Assembly: GCA_015071005.1 (NCBI GenBank)
Contig: SVIG01000003.1
Coordinates: 1 to 64,000 of the forward strand
Direction: 5' to 3'
DNA length: 64,000 nt
Source of the DNA: Clostridiales bacterium
Lineage (GTDB): Bacteria > Bacillota > Clostridia > Christensenellales > Borkfalkiaceae
Both the position numbers and the translations under genes were made by a program. Below, piece by piece: positions 8,190 through 15,142 of this stretch. Numbering within the stretch: position 1 is the first letter of the stretch; every line of letters begins with the position of its first letter. A model generated the notes under the pieces. That model worked only from the letters and a program-made list of their open reading frames with translations, was not told where the DNA came from and ran no database searches.

Positions 8190-9623
8190 ATGGAACTTAA
8201 TTTTGAAAATAGAAAAATAATGCTCACCGAAACAATTTTGCGTGACGCGCATCAATCGCAAGCAGCGACGAGAATGCGTATAGACGAAATGCTTCCGATG
8301 CTTGAGCAATTAGACGAGATTGGTTATTATTCCATTGAAGCTTGGGGCGGCGCGACGTTTGATTCTTGTCTGCGTTTCTTGAACGAAGATCCTTGGGAAA
8401 GACTCCGCACCTTGAAAGCGCACTTAAAAACGCCCATTCAAATGCTTTTGCGCGGTCAAAACTTGCTTGGTTATCGCCATTATGCGGATGACGTTGTAGA
8501 AAAATTCGTAGCGAAATCTATCGAAAACGGCGTGGGTGTTATTCGTGTATTCGACTGTATCAACGACCCGAGAAACTTGGAAGTTTCTATGAAAGCTATT
8601 AAAAAATACGGCGGCGTATGCGAAGCTACGATTTGCTACACAAGTGCAGTTGTTGACGGAAAGGAAATCTTCACGGACGAATATTTTGTAAAGCTTGCAA
8701 AAGAATTGGAAGACCGCGGTGCGGATAACATTTGCTTGAAGGATATGGCAAACTTGCTTCTTCCTTTCCGTGCGTATACGCTTGTAAGCGCGCTTAAAAA
8801 GGCGTTGAAGCCTACCACGAAATTGCATTTGCACACGCACAACACGACGGGTACGGGCGATATGATGTACCTGATGGCAATTTTAGCTGGGGTTGACATT
8901 GTTGATACGGCGCTTTCGCCGCTTGGTAACGGTACTTCGCAACCCGCAACCGAACCATTGGTAGCGACCTTAAAAGGTACGCCGTATGATACGGGTATTG
9001 ATATTAATAAATTGCTTCCAATAGTAAAACATTTCAAGACGGTCGAAAAGAGATTAAAAGACGATAAGATTCTCAATGAAAAATCAAAGGGAATCGACGT
9101 AAATACGCTTTTGTATCAAGTTCCTGGCGGTATGCTTTCCAACCTTATCAATCAGCTTGAAAAGGCGGGCAAAGCGGATAAATTGATGGAATGTCTTGCG
9201 GAAGTTCCAAACGTTCGTAAAGATTGCGGTTATCCGCCGCTTGTTACGCCCTCGTCGCAAATTGTCGGTACGCAAGCCGTTATGAATATCGTAATGGGTG
9301 AACGTTATAAAATGGTTACGAAAGAAACGCGTGACTTGTTTGCGGGCAAATACGGTACGTTGCCGATGCCTTTGAACGAAGAAATCGCGGAAAAAGTATT
9401 GAAAGGTGCGGAAAGAATTACTTGCCGTCCTGCAGACTTGTTGAGCCCCGAATACGAAGATATTAAAAAGAAGGTCATCGAGCTTGGTTATTACGAAAAG
9501 GAAGAAGACGTGCTTTCCTATGCAGTCTTTGAACAAGTAGCGGAAAACTTCTTCAAATGGCGCGAAGCACAAAAGAAGGGTGTGGATCGTGACCTTGCGA
9601 AAACGGGCGTCTATCCTGTATAA
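8190..9623 (+). CDS. OadA/PycB-type carboxyltransferase without biotin domain (5S-like)
   Basis: This 477-residue TIM-barrel enzyme exchanges a carboxyl group between biotin and pyruvate/oxaloacetate. The metal and substrate site is intact: ETILRDAHQS at 14-23, the carbamylated-lysine segment CLKDMANLL, and the H-x-H metal ligands in LHLHTHNTTG (His215, His217). The C-terminal conserved domain is present (QVPGGMLSNL, PPLVTPSSQIVG). Unlike OadA or pyruvate carboxylase it ends without a biotinyl domain, like the 5S subunit of transcarboxylase or archaeal-type PycB, so it must use the separate carrier encoded upstream. It is the last gene of the operon and a 15-bp hairpin follows. Confidence 0.93.
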   Translation: MELNFENRKIMLTETILRDAHQSQAATRMRIDEMLPMLEQLDEIGYYSIEAWGGATFDSCLRFLNEDPWERLRTLKAHLKTPIQMLLRGQNLLGYRHYADDVVEKFVAKSIENGVGVIRVFDCINDPRNLEVSMKAIKKYGGVCEATICYTSAVVDGKEIFTDEYFVKLAKELEDRGADNICLKDMANLLLPFRAYTLVSALKKALKPTTKLHLHTHNTTGTGDMMYLMAILAGVDIVDTALSPLGNGTSQPATEPLVATLKGTPYDTGIDINKLLPIVKHFKTVEKRLKDDKILNEKSKGIDVNTLLYQVPGGMLSNLINQLEKAGKADKLMECLAEVPNVRKDCGYPPLVTPSSQIVGTQAVMNIVMGERYKMVTKETRDLFAGKYGTLPMPLNEEIAEKVLKGAERITCRPADLLSPEYEDIKKKVIELGYYEKEEDVLSYAVFEQVAENFFKWREAQKKGVDRDLAKTGVYPV

Positions 9624-9634
9624 GGCAAGCAAAA

Positions 9635-9657
9635 TATGAAACATTAAACGTGAAACA
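9635..9657 (+). repeat. Repeat family A, copy 1 (paired GTGAAAC motif)
   Basis: This 23-base unit has the form TGAAAC, seven bases, GTGAAACA. It starts 12 bases after the carboxyltransferase stop and abuts the hairpin at 9657-9690. Four more copies with the same spacing occur in this window. Confidence 0.6.
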
Positions 9658-9690
9658 TTTTGCGCAATCGGTTTTCCGATTGCGCAAAAT
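9657..9690 (+). terminator. 15-bp hairpin terminator after the decarboxylase cluster
   Basis: The arms at 9657-9671 and 9676-9690 are perfect complements (core GCGCAATCGG) around a TTTT loop, and the arms end in A- and T-rich flanks, so it could act in both directions. It is flanked by two family A repeats. Confidence 0.75.
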
Positions 9691-9733
9691 TTACGCATTT
9701 TACAAACACCGAAAATTTGTAAAGCTTATCCAA

Positions 9734-9756
9734 TGTGAAACTATAATCGTGAAACA
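9734..9756 (+). repeat. Repeat family A, copy 2
   Basis: This 23-base unit matches the minus-strand copy at 54025-54047 in 22 of 23 positions, although the two loci are 44 kb apart. It lies 46 bases upstream of the BaiN-like gene. Confidence 0.7.
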
Positions 9757-9801
9757 TTATAATTTAGTGGAATATGCGGGGGATAAATCAAGGGTAAAAA
9801 A

Positions 9802-11085
9802 ATGAAAAAAGTATGTGTAATCGGCGGTGGAGCGGCTGGATTGATGGCTGCGTATGCCGCAGCGCAAAAAGGACATCAAGTCACTCTTTTTGAGCAAAAT
9901 GAAAAATTGGGGAAGAAAATTTATATTACGGGAAAGGGGCGTTGTAATTTTACCAATGACGTTTCCGCGGAAGAATTCTTACCGAACGTTGTGCGCGGAA
10001 GGAAGTTCTTGACTGGTGCAATTTGGTCATTTCCTCCACAAAAAACGATAGAATTCTTTGAAAATAATGATTTATCTATTAAAATTGAGCGTGGAAATAG
10101 GGCTTTTCCTGCATCCGATCATGCAAGCGACGTCACAAAAACCCTTGAAAAAGCATGCAAAAATGCAAACGTTTCAATTAAATTATCAGAAAAAGTAGTT
10201 AAAATACACACTACTATGCCAGATATAATACCTATGTCTGACATAGCTTATAGTCCTTCGCCTGACATAGGTATTATGCCACGCGTAGTAAAAATTTCTA
10301 CGCTAAAAGATACTTATGAATGTGATGAAATTATTGTTGCAACGGGAGGAATTAGTTATCCATCTACGGGCGCAACGGGGGATGGATACGTGTTTGCACA
10401 AGACGTAGGGCATTCGGTCACGGACTTAAAATGTGGGCTTTGCGGCTTGAATTTGGATGGAAATTGGTTTGCTGATTTGCAGGGTTTAACCTTGAAAAAC
10501 GTCACTTTTACGGTTAAAAATGGCAAAAAAGTAGTGGTAAATGAGTTTGGCGAGATGCTTTTTACTCATTTTGGCGTATCAGGCCCGATTGTTTTATCGG
10601 CATCCTCGCTGATTAACCGCCTGCCGTTGGGAGCTTTAGACGTTTCCTTGGATTTGAAACCTGCTTTGGATGAGCAAACCTTGGATAAACGTTTGTTGCG
10701 TGATTTTGAAAAGTATAAAAATAAGCAAATTGTGAACGCATTAGGGGAGCTTTTGCCGCAAAAATTGATTCCCATCGTATTAAATAGGGCGCAAATTTCT
10801 TTGACGAAGAACGTAAACGTTGTCACAAAAGAAGAACGCGCAAAGTTGGTAAGTGTCTTAAAAGCATTGCCTATGAAAATACGTAGTTTGCGCGGCTTTA
10901 CCGAAGCGATTATTACGAGCGGCGGGGTAGAATTGTCGGAGATTAACCCGAAAACCATGGAAAGTAAGAAGATAAAAGGTTTACGTTTTTGTGGGGAAGT
11001 TTTAGATGTGGACGCTTTTACAGGCGGTTTTAATATGCAAATTGCCTTTGCGACGGGCTATGCGGCGGGAAATAGTATTGAATAA
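9802..11085 (+). CDS. BaiN/HI0933-family FAD-dependent oxidoreductase with an in-frame insertion
   Basis: This flavoprotein is of the HI0933/BaiN family (aminoacetone oxidase and bile-acid dehydrogenase-like enzymes; the substrate here is unknown). The dinucleotide-binding fold opens with VIGGGAAGLMAAYAA at residues 6-20. The family motif KLGKKIYITGKGRCNFTN spans 35-52. IIVATGGISYPSTGATGDGY is at 177-196, and the C-terminal FCGEVLDVDAFTGGFNMQIA closes the FAD site. Length is normal at 427. Residues about 136-161 (TTMPDIIPMSDIAYSPSPDI core) interrupt a region where relatives have a short beta-hairpin. The underlying DNA is a palindromic repeat with intergenic relatives elsewhere in the window. 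The frame survives, so the protein is probably still made. Confidence 0.9.
   Translation: MKKVCVIGGGAAGLMAAYAAAQKGHQVTLFEQNEKLGKKIYITGKGRCNFTNDVSAEEFLPNVVRGRKFLTGAIWSFPPQKTIEFFENNDLSIKIERGNRAFPASDHASDVTKTLEKACKNANVSIKLSEKVVKIHTTMPDIIPMSDIAYSPSPDIGIMPRVVKISTLKDTYECDEIIVATGGISYPSTGATGDGYVFAQDVGHSVTDLKCGLCGLNLDGNWFADLQGLTLKNVTFTVKNGKKVVVNEFGEMLFTHFGVSGPIVLSASSLINRLPLGALDVSLDLKPALDEQTLDKRLLRDFEKYKNKQIVNALGELLPQKLIPIVLNRAQISLTKNVNVVTKEERAKLVSVLKALPMKIRSLRGFTEAIITSGGVELSEINPKTMESKKIKGLRFCGEVLDVDAFTGGFNMQIAFATGYAAGNSIE
10212..10280. repeat. Repeat family B palindromic element inside the BaiN-like coding sequence
   Basis: ATAATACCTATGTC at 10225-10238 recurs in reverse complement at 10263-10276, giving an inverted repeat with an internal GACATAG. 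The outer flanks CTACTATGCC and GCGTAGTA echo the same theme. A 22-base stretch from 10225 matches 53265-53286 at 20 positions. It encodes about 25 extra residues without breaking the frame. Confidence 0.65.
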
Positions 11086-11121
11086 TTTTTGCGGGTAAAT
11101 GGTTCTTTGAAGTTAAAAGGC

Positions 11122-11150
11122 TTGACGAAACCTAAAAAAACAGTTATAAT
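11122..11150 (+). promoter_or_regulatory. Sigma-A promoter of the aroH-cmk operon
   Basis: TTGACG at 11122-11127, 17 bases, TATAAT at 11145-11150. A small hairpin ACAACC/GGTTGT (11162-11177) lies in the leader just before the AGAGGTG ribosome site. Confidence 0.85.
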
Positions 11151-11190
11151 AAATAGAAAGTACAACCTTTAGGTTGTTAGAGGTGCTATT

Positions 11191-12204
11191 ATGAAAGTAA
11201 TTCGCGGCGCGACTACGATTGAAAAGGACTCAAAAGAAGAGATTTCAAGTGCGGTAAAAGACTTGTTAGACGAAGTATTTGCCGCAAACAACTTGCAAAA
11301 GGAAGACGTGACGGCGTTTGTGTTTTCTTTGACTGCGGATATTCATTCTTATCACCCTGCGAAAGCGGCGAGAGAAGCGGGCTATGATTTTGCCCCCTTA
11401 TTTGCAGCGATTGAGCCGCTGATCGACGGGGGATTACCCCGTTGTATTCGCTTGATGTTATTGACGGACTTAGATAAAAAACAAACGGTAAAACATATTT
11501 ATCAAAAAGGAGCGAAGATTTTGAGAAAGGATATTTCGGAAATTATCAATATTGCATTGGACGGTCCCGCCGGTAGCGGTAAAAGCACGATTGCAAAGAT
11601 TTTAGCGCAGGATTACAATATTTTGTATTTGGATACGGGCGCTATGTACCGTGCTTGCGCATTGAAAGCTTTGAAGAGCGGGGTAGACCCCAAGGATGGC
11701 GAGGCGGTAGCAAAACTCTTGCCCACGCTTGATTTGAAAGTGGAATATCGCGACGGCAAACAATATACGATATTGGATGGGGAAGACGTTTCTTTGGCGA
11801 TTCGTGAAAACGTGGTTTCTATGGCATCTTCCAACGTTTCTGTACATAACGCCGTTCGAATGAAAATGGTGGAAATGCAACGTGAAATTGCAAAGAGTAT
11901 GTCCTGCGTTATCGACGGTAGAGATATTGGCTCGGTTGTTTTGCCGAACGCGAAGTATAAATTTTTCATTACGGCGGACAGTAAGGTTCGTGCGATGCGT
12001 CGTTATAAGGAATTGGAATCTCGTGGTGAAATAGTAGATTTCGATAAACTGCATGCGGAAATTGTTGCTCGCGATAAGCAAGATTCTGAGCGCGAATTTG
12101 CACCGCTTGTTTGTGCAGAAGACGCGATTGTAATTGATACGTCCAACTTGGATATTAACGGGGTTGTGGCGGCAATTAAACGCGAAATTCAAGCAAAAAT
12201 TTAA
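11191..12204 (+). CDS. Fused chorismate mutase (AroH) - cytidylate kinase (Cmk)
   Basis: This is one uninterrupted 337-residue frame with two enzymes. Residues 1-115 are an AroH-class chorismate mutase: MKVIRGATTIEKD with Arg5, Glu75, GGLPRCIRLM with Arg87, and Tyr104. These correspond to Arg7, Glu78, Arg90 and Tyr108 of the B. subtilis enzyme; its Cys75 is Ala here. Residues 118-337 are a full (d)CMP kinase with P-loop GPAGSGKST at 125-133, YLDTGAMYRA, and IDGRDIGSVV. The junction ILRKD-ISEIINIALDG joins AroH's natural C-terminus to Cmk's natural N-terminus. The first domain makes prephenate from chorismate, the second phosphorylates CMP. It leads an operon with plsC and ispH-rpsA. Confidence 0.93.
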   Translation: MKVIRGATTIEKDSKEEISSAVKDLLDEVFAANNLQKEDVTAFVFSLTADIHSYHPAKAAREAGYDFAPLFAAIEPLIDGGLPRCIRLMLLTDLDKKQTVKHIYQKGAKILRKDISEIINIALDGPAGSGKSTIAKILAQDYNILYLDTGAMYRACALKALKSGVDPKDGEAVAKLLPTLDLKVEYRDGKQYTILDGEDVSLAIRENVVSMASSNVSVHNAVRMKMVEMQREIAKSMSCVIDGRDIGSVVLPNAKYKFFITADSKVRAMRRYKELESRGEIVDFDKLHAEIVARDKQDSEREFAPLVCAEDAIVIDTSNLDINGVVAAIKREIQAKI

Positions 12205-12211
12205 TCGGGTA

Positions 12212-12955
12212 ATGGTTATGGAAGAGAAGGAAACGATACAAGAAAAAACGAAAAAGCCCGAAAAAAAGATGAAAAAGAAGAAAAAAGCGGAAATTACTGT
12301 CAAGGCGAACAAAAAAGGTCGTCACGTAATGCCACTTTTGAATTTTATTAAAGCGATTGTCGTTCCGTTCTATTGGCTTGTAAAGCCTTTTAAGCTGTAT
12401 GGAAACAAAAAAGTGCAGGATGGTCCGTTGATTTACGTATGTAATCACTATACTTTAATGGACGCTGTTTATCCCGCGGTTACAACGTCGGAAGGGATTC
12501 ACTATTTGGCAAAAAAAGAGAATTTTGAGACGCCTGGCTTGGGCTTTTTGATTCGCAAGGTAAAGGGGATTGCAGCAAATCGCGACGGCAACGACGTTCG
12601 CGCGATTTTAGATTGTTTTAAGTGCTTGAAAAACGGTGAAAAACTGTGTATTTTCCCTGAGGGAACGCGCAATAAAACAGGCGAAGAAATGTTGCCCTTC
12701 CATCACGGCGCGGCGGCGATTGCGATTAAATGCAAAGTTCCGATTGTATTTGTGCTAATTTATAAAAAACCTCGCTATTTCCGTAAAACACACATTATTG
12801 TTAGTGAACCGATTGAATTGACGGAATATTACGGCAAAAAACTCACGGATGAGGAATTGACGACCGTGGATGAGCGTTTGCGTTTGCGTATGATTGAAAT
12901 GCGCCGTGAACATACGGAATTTTTGCAAAGTAAGAAGAAAAAGAAGACGAAGTAA
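12212..12955 (+). CDS. plsC: 1-acyl-sn-glycerol-3-phosphate acyltransferase (PlsC family)
   Basis: It transfers an acyl chain to lysophosphatidic acid at the membrane to make phosphatidic acid. The H-x4-D motif is NHYTLMD (His79, Asp84) and the substrate motif FPEGTRN is near residue 150; both are complete. The first 35 residues are an unusual Lys/Glu-rich stretch and the tail is also lysine-rich. Hydrophobicity near residues 40-60 would hold it at the membrane. An in-frame ATG at 12134 lies inside the previous gene, so I chose 12212; 12218 is equally possible. The stop overlaps the next start by one base (TAATG), indicating translational coupling. Confidence 0.92.
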   Translation: MVMEEKETIQEKTKKPEKKMKKKKKAEITVKANKKGRHVMPLLNFIKAIVVPFYWLVKPFKLYGNKKVQDGPLIYVCNHYTLMDAVYPAVTTSEGIHYLAKKENFETPGLGFLIRKVKGIAANRDGNDVRAILDCFKCLKNGEKLCIFPEGTRNKTGEEMLPFHHGAAAIAIKCKVPIVFVLIYKKPRYFRKTHIIVSEPIELTEYYGKKLTDEELTTVDERLRLRMIEMRREHTEFLQSKKKKKTK

Positions 12956-15036
12956 TGGAGTTTGTAATAGCAAAAAGCGGCGGTTTTTGCCGCGGTGTTA
13001 AAAAGGCGGTGGATACCGCCTTGACAATTGATCCAACGAATACTTATATTTACGGCGAGATTATCCATAATCCCGACGTTGTGCAATCGATTACTGAACG
13101 CGGAATCGTGATGGTGGAGGATTTGGATTTAGTACCGAGCGGCGCGACGTTGATTATCCGTTCGCACGGCGTTGGAAAAGCGGTATACGAATACTGTGAA
13201 AAGAAAAATATCCAAGTGGTGGATTGCACTTGTGAATTTGTGCGTCGAACGCAAAAGATTGTTGACGAGCAGTATCAAGCAGGGAAAACGATCATAATCG
13301 TCGGGGAAAAGACGCACCCAGAAGTTGTTGGTCTGAACGGTTGGTGCGAGGGAAAAGCGTTTGTTTTTTCTTCTGAGGATGATGATTTTTCGATTTTGCC
13401 CGAAAAAGAGTGCTGTATAGTCGCTCAAACGACCTATTCCGCGGAAAAATTTGAAAAAATTATTAAAAATATTACGAATATTTACCAAAAAACAGTTGCG
13501 ATTTTTAAGACGATTTGCTATACTACTATAGGACGGCAAAATGAGGCGGAAGAATTATCGAAGCAATGCGACGCAGTATTGGTTATCGGTGGGCTGAATA
13601 GTAGCAATACCAACAAGCTCTACGATATTTGTGCAAAGAATTGTCCGAACGTATTTCGGCTGTCGAAGGCTGCTGATCTCGAATATAAAAAAATCAAAAG
13701 ATTTAAAAAGGTAGGTATTGTTACGGGTGCTAGCACCCCTAACGCGCAAACTCAGGAGGTTCTATTAAAGATGGAAATGGAAACAGAAGCAAAAGTAACG
13801 AGCATGGAAGAAGTCGTTGCTAACATGGACAATCAACCCAAGTTCAAAAAAGGACAGTTGATTACGGCTACGATTTCGTCGGCGGACGATTCGGGTGTGG
13901 CAGTTTTGTTGCCCTTGGCAAAAAAGGAAATCATCCTTGACAAGGACGAAGTTGACTGCGAAGTTTACAACAAAGACGATTTCAACGCAAAAACGGGTGA
14001 AGAAATCGAGCTTATGGTTGTTGGCATCAACCCCGTTAAGCTTTCCCAAAAGCAAATCAAGCAGATCAAAGAAGAGGAAGCTGCGATCGCTGAAATCCAA
14101 GCTGGTAAAGAATTCGAAGTCGTATGCACCGGCTTTAACAAAGGCGGTTTGACGGCGGAATTCGGTTCTTATACGGTATTCGTTCCCGCACGTGAAATTC
14201 GTTCGGGCTACGTTAAAGAGCTTGATAAGTACGTTGGCAAAAAATTGCGTCTTAGACTTATCGAACTTAAGACCGAAAGAAGAAAAGAAATCATTGCTTC
14301 TCAACGCGTAATCATTGAAGAAGAAAAGGCAGCGAAAGAAGCTGCTAAGGCAGCAAAAGAAGCTGAATTCTTCGCTTCTATCCACGTTGACGACGTAGTA
14401 GAAGGTAAGGTAGAAAGAGTAACGTCTTTCGGCGCATTCGTATCCGTAAATGGTTTCGATTGCCTTGCGCACATTTCCGATCTTTCTTGGACGGGCGTTA
14501 AAGCGGTTACCGACGTTCTTGAAATCGGTAAGAAGTACGAATTCAAGGTACTTAAGATTGACGAAGAAGCTAAAAAAGTTTCCATCGGTTATAAGCAACT
14601 CCAAGCTCAACCTTGGGATTTGGCTGCTGAAAAATATGCAGAAGGCGACGTGATTCACGGTAAAGTTGTAAGAATCGTACCTTTCGGTGCGTTTGTTGAA
14701 GTTGAAAAAGGCATCGACGGTCTTGTTCACGTATCGCAAATTTCTTACGAATTCCTTGAAAATCCCACGACGGCTCTCACGATCGGTCAAGAAATCGACG
14801 CGAAGATCTTGAAGCTTGACTGTGTGGAAAAGAAGATGACGCTTTCCATTAAAGCGCTTGAACCGAAGCCCGAAAACCTTGAAAGAAAGCCTAGAGCTCC
14901 CAAGGCTGAAGACGGCGAAGTAAAAGAAAAGGTTAGAAAGCCTAGAGCTCAAAAACCTGCTGATGAAGTTACCGAATGGAACGAAGGCGGTTTGGGTGGC
15001 GTATCTATCGCGGATCTTTTGAACAAGAATTCCTGA
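12955..15036 (+). CDS. Fused IspH (HMBPP reductase) - ribosomal protein S1
   Basis: Residues 1-272 are IspH, the [4Fe-4S] enzyme that makes IPP and DMAPP in the last MEP-pathway step. Visible are the cluster cysteines (Cys12 in GGFCRGVKKA, Cys93 in DCTCEFV, and the Cys of KTICYTT), THPEVVG, AQTT, NSSNTNKL and GASTP. Residues 298-635 hold four S1 RNA-binding domains starting near 298, 383, 478 and 563; the last two show the classical F-G-A-F-V core. A basic tail follows. This fusion is well known in Clostridia. The S1 part has fewer domains than the six of E. coli S1. It is the third gene of the aroH-cmk operon and a terminator follows. Confidence 0.96.
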   Translation: MEFVIAKSGGFCRGVKKAVDTALTIDPTNTYIYGEIIHNPDVVQSITERGIVMVEDLDLVPSGATLIIRSHGVGKAVYEYCEKKNIQVVDCTCEFVRRTQKIVDEQYQAGKTIIIVGEKTHPEVVGLNGWCEGKAFVFSSEDDDFSILPEKECCIVAQTTYSAEKFEKIIKNITNIYQKTVAIFKTICYTTIGRQNEAEELSKQCDAVLVIGGLNSSNTNKLYDICAKNCPNVFRLSKAADLEYKKIKRFKKVGIVTGASTPNAQTQEVLLKMEMETEAKVTSMEEVVANMDNQPKFKKGQLITATISSADDSGVAVLLPLAKKEIILDKDEVDCEVYNKDDFNAKTGEEIELMVVGINPVKLSQKQIKQIKEEEAAIAEIQAGKEFEVVCTGFNKGGLTAEFGSYTVFVPAREIRSGYVKELDKYVGKKLRLRLIELKTERRKEIIASQRVIIEEEKAAKEAAKAAKEAEFFASIHVDDVVEGKVERVTSFGAFVSVNGFDCLAHISDLSWTGVKAVTDVLEIGKKYEFKVLKIDEEAKKVSIGYKQLQAQPWDLAAEKYAEGDVIHGKVVRIVPFGAFVEVEKGIDGLVHVSQISYEFLENPTTALTIGQEIDAKILKLDCVEKKMTLSIKALEPKPENLERKPRAPKAEDGEVKEKVRKPRAQKPADEVTEWNEGGLGGVSIADLLNKNS

Positions 15037-15067
15037 GCTGAGTAAAATATCATAAAATAAATAAAAG

Positions 15068-15101
15068 TCTGCTTTCAAGTTGATTGAAGGCAGATTTTTT
15101 T
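15068..15101 (+). terminator. Terminator of the aroH-cmk/plsC/ispH-rpsA operon
   Basis: TCTGCTTTCAA at 15068-15078 pairs with 15084-15094 (one G-T wobble), followed by seven T. Confidence 0.9.
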
Positions 15102-15142
15102 GTTTATAAATAAGTGTTAAAATTTTAATGAGGTGATAGAGA

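Noticed and set aside
9635-9756. GTGAAAC repeats as ParB-binding parS sites
   Set aside because: parS is a 16-bp palindrome of TGTTNCAC and its complement; the copies here are direct pairs, not palindromes, and no parAB genes are near.
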